Positions 5,244 through 6,267 of a stretch of 6,267 nucleotides of DNA are shown here, one piece after another; the stretch's first letter is position 1; every line of letters begins with the position of its first letter. A program made the translations under genes and the position numbers. The stretch comes from Bacteroidota bacterium (lineage in GTDB: Bacteria > Bacteroidota > Bacteroidia > Chitinophagales > Chitinophagaceae): assembly GCA_028875955.1 (NCBI GenBank), contig JAGWTX010000154.1, positions 1 to 6,267 on the forward strand, read 5' to 3'. The notes beneath the pieces are model-generated. The model worked only from the letters and a program-made list of their open reading frames with translations. It searched no databases and had not been told where the DNA came from.

Positions 5244-6101
5244 TTATTTTACCCTTTTCAGATATTCCCCATACCCGCTTTTGGCATATTTGTCTGCCAG
5301 CCGGAGAAGCTGATCATGGGTAATATAGCCCATGCGGTATGCCACTTCTTCAATACAGCCGATTTTCTGGCTCTGTCTTTTCTCGATCACCCGTACAAAT
5401 TCGCAGGCATCTGCAAAGGAGTCAAAGGTACCCGTATCCAGCCAGGCGGTACCCCGGTTCATGATCCCTACCTGCAGTTTGCCGGCTGCCAGATAGGCTT
5501 TGTTTACATCGGTGATCTCATATTCGCCCCTTGCCGAGGGCTGCATGTTTTTGGCAATTTCCACCACACTGTTGTCGTAAAAATACAGTCCGGGTACCGC
5601 ATAATTTGATTGGGGAACCTGGGGTTTTTCCTCGATTGAAATAGCTTTTTGATTTTCATCAAACGCTACCACCCCATATCTTTCGGGATCATTGACTTCA
5701 TAGGCAAACACTGCCGCCCCTTCCACATCATTAAAGGATTGCACCAGTTTACTGAACCCCGCACCATAAAAGATATTATCACCCAGTATCAGCGCCACCT
5801 TATCCTGACCGATAAAAGAGGCCCCGATCACAAAAGCCTGTGCCAGGCCATTGGGCACTTCCTGCACCGCATATTCAAAACGACAACCGATCTCGGAACC
5901 ATCCCCCAACAGCCGTCTGAACTGGGAGGAGTCTTCCGGTGTGGTGATGATCAATATTTCATGAATCCCTGCCAGCATCAATACAGATAGCGGATAATAG
6001 ATCATCGGCTTATCATATACCGGCATCAATTGTTTGCTGATACCCTTGGTAATGGGATACAACCGGGTACCGGAACCACCAGCCAGAATTATTCCTTTCA
6101 T
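5244..6101 (-). CDS. rmlA: Glucose-1-phosphate thymidylyltransferase
   Basis: Cytosolic nucleotidyltransferase joining dTTP and glucose-1-phosphate to dTDP-glucose, first step of dTDP-L-rhamnose synthesis. Length 285 matches the family (about 290). The N-terminal signature is complete: LAGGSGTRLYP (6-16), then KGISKQLMPVYDKPMIYYPLS (from residue 19), with K24 at the usual phosphate-contacting position. LGDNIFYG (106-113) contains the metal-binding D108, EEKP (157-160) and GEYEITDVN (192-200) follow, and AWLDTGT (219-225) carries the second metal aspartate D223. It starts 33 bases after the rmlC stop and is evidently co-transcribed with it. It is the last rml gene before the regulator. The symbol rfbA is a synonym. 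No defects are seen. Confidence 0.97.
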   Translation of the reverse strand: MKGIILAGGSGTRLYPITKGISKQLMPVYDKPMIYYPLSVLMLAGIHEILIITTPEDSSQFRRLLGDGSEIGCRFEYAVQEVPNGLAQAFVIGASFIGQDKVALILGDNIFYGAGFSKLVQSFNDVEGAAVFAYEVNDPERYGVVAFDENQKAISIEEKPQVPQSNYAVPGLYFYDNSVVEIAKNMQPSARGEYEITDVNKAYLAAGKLQVGIMNRGTAWLDTGTFDSFADACEFVRVIEKRQSQKIGCIEEVAYRMGYITHDQLLRLADKYAKSGYGEYLKRVK

Positions 6102-6134
6102 GGGTATGTTATTTGTGTTATTCCAAATCCAACA

Positions 6135-6267
6135 TTAGTTGGAAAGCGCTTTAAAAAAGGGCAGACTTTTGTCTTTCTCCGATAAGATGATCTCCTCTGC
6201 CGGGATCCCCCAGTCAATGGCAAGATCGGGATCATTGTACATGATTCCGCCCTCAGATTCCTTATGG
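6135..6267 (-). CDS. rmlC: dTDP-4-dehydrorhamnose 3,5-epimerase, C-terminal fragment
   Basis: Only the last 43 codons and the TAA stop (6135-6137) are in the window; the gene enters from the right edge. The residues HKESEGGIMYNDPDLAIDW, then IPAEEIILSEKDKSLPFF, match the well-conserved C-terminal end of RmlC: the (G/R)I-x-(W/Y)NDP-x-L-x-IDW block and the ILSEKD block that closes the cupin-fold enzyme. It would epimerise C3 and C5 of dTDP-4-keto-6-deoxyglucose on the way to dTDP-L-rhamnose. Its position directly before rmlA fits the usual rml clustering. The edge truncation is a window effect, not a pseudogene sign. Confidence 0.9.
   Translation of the reverse strand, partial: HKESEGGIMYNDPDLAIDWGIPAEEIILSEKDKSLPFFKALSN

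Noticed and set aside
5649..5990. Plus-strand open frame of 113 codons
   Set aside because: Entirely antisense to rmlA, whose full-length motifs are intact; a codon-bias shadow.
1..6267. Mobile elements, CRISPR arrays, tRNA or rRNA genes
   Set aside because: No transposase-like protein, terminal repeats, spaced direct repeats or recognisable tRNA/rRNA sequence was seen; the window is densely filled with biosynthetic and regulatory genes on one strand.

Overview
The window reads as a chromosomal segment of a Bacteroidota bacterium, probably of the Chitinophagaceae/Sphingobacteriales type. Three things point there: the crtI/crtD protein style, gene starts without Shine-Dalgarno sequences but with A/T-rich leaders, and putative promoters of the Bacteroidota form TTG-N18/19-TAnnTTTG. 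All recognised genes lie on the minus strand, so transcription runs from the right end (6267) to the left end (1). No gene-free stretch exceeds 165 bases.

Right part (6267-5244): the 3' end of rmlC followed by complete rmlA, 33 bases apart. These are two enzymes of dTDP-L-rhamnose synthesis and look like the end of a cell-surface polysaccharide operon.

Middle part (5243-3599): a 100-base gap leads to a MerR-family regulator with a C-terminal cobalamin-binding module of the CarH/LitR type. Both diagnostic motifs are present, W-x9-EH and E-x-H-x-x-G. A 165-base intergenic region follows, holding a hairpin, two overlapping Bacteroidota-type promoters and an inverted repeat. Next is an ECF sigma factor with no anti-sigma gene beside it.

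Left part (3567-1): crtI (phytoene desaturase, TTG start), crtB (phytoene synthase), idi (type 1 IPP isomerase) and the first 206 codons of a crtD-like carotenoid desaturase that runs off the left edge. Gaps are 31, 56, 19 and 19 bases, so sigma-crtI-crtB-idi-crtD looks like one transcription unit.

Working model (inference): the CarH-like protein binds adenosylcobalamin in the dark and represses the sigma/crt promoter. Light destroys the cofactor, repression is lifted, and the sigma factor, the IPP isomerase and the carotenoid enzymes are made together as a photoprotective response. The same 7-base half-site (TTAAACA / TGTTTAA) occurs as an inverted pair both over the sigma promoter and just in front of the regulator's own start, which suggests repression plus autoregulation. 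Individual parts are known (CarH/LitR, ECF sigma, crt). The specific arrangement and the candidate operator are the parts worth testing.
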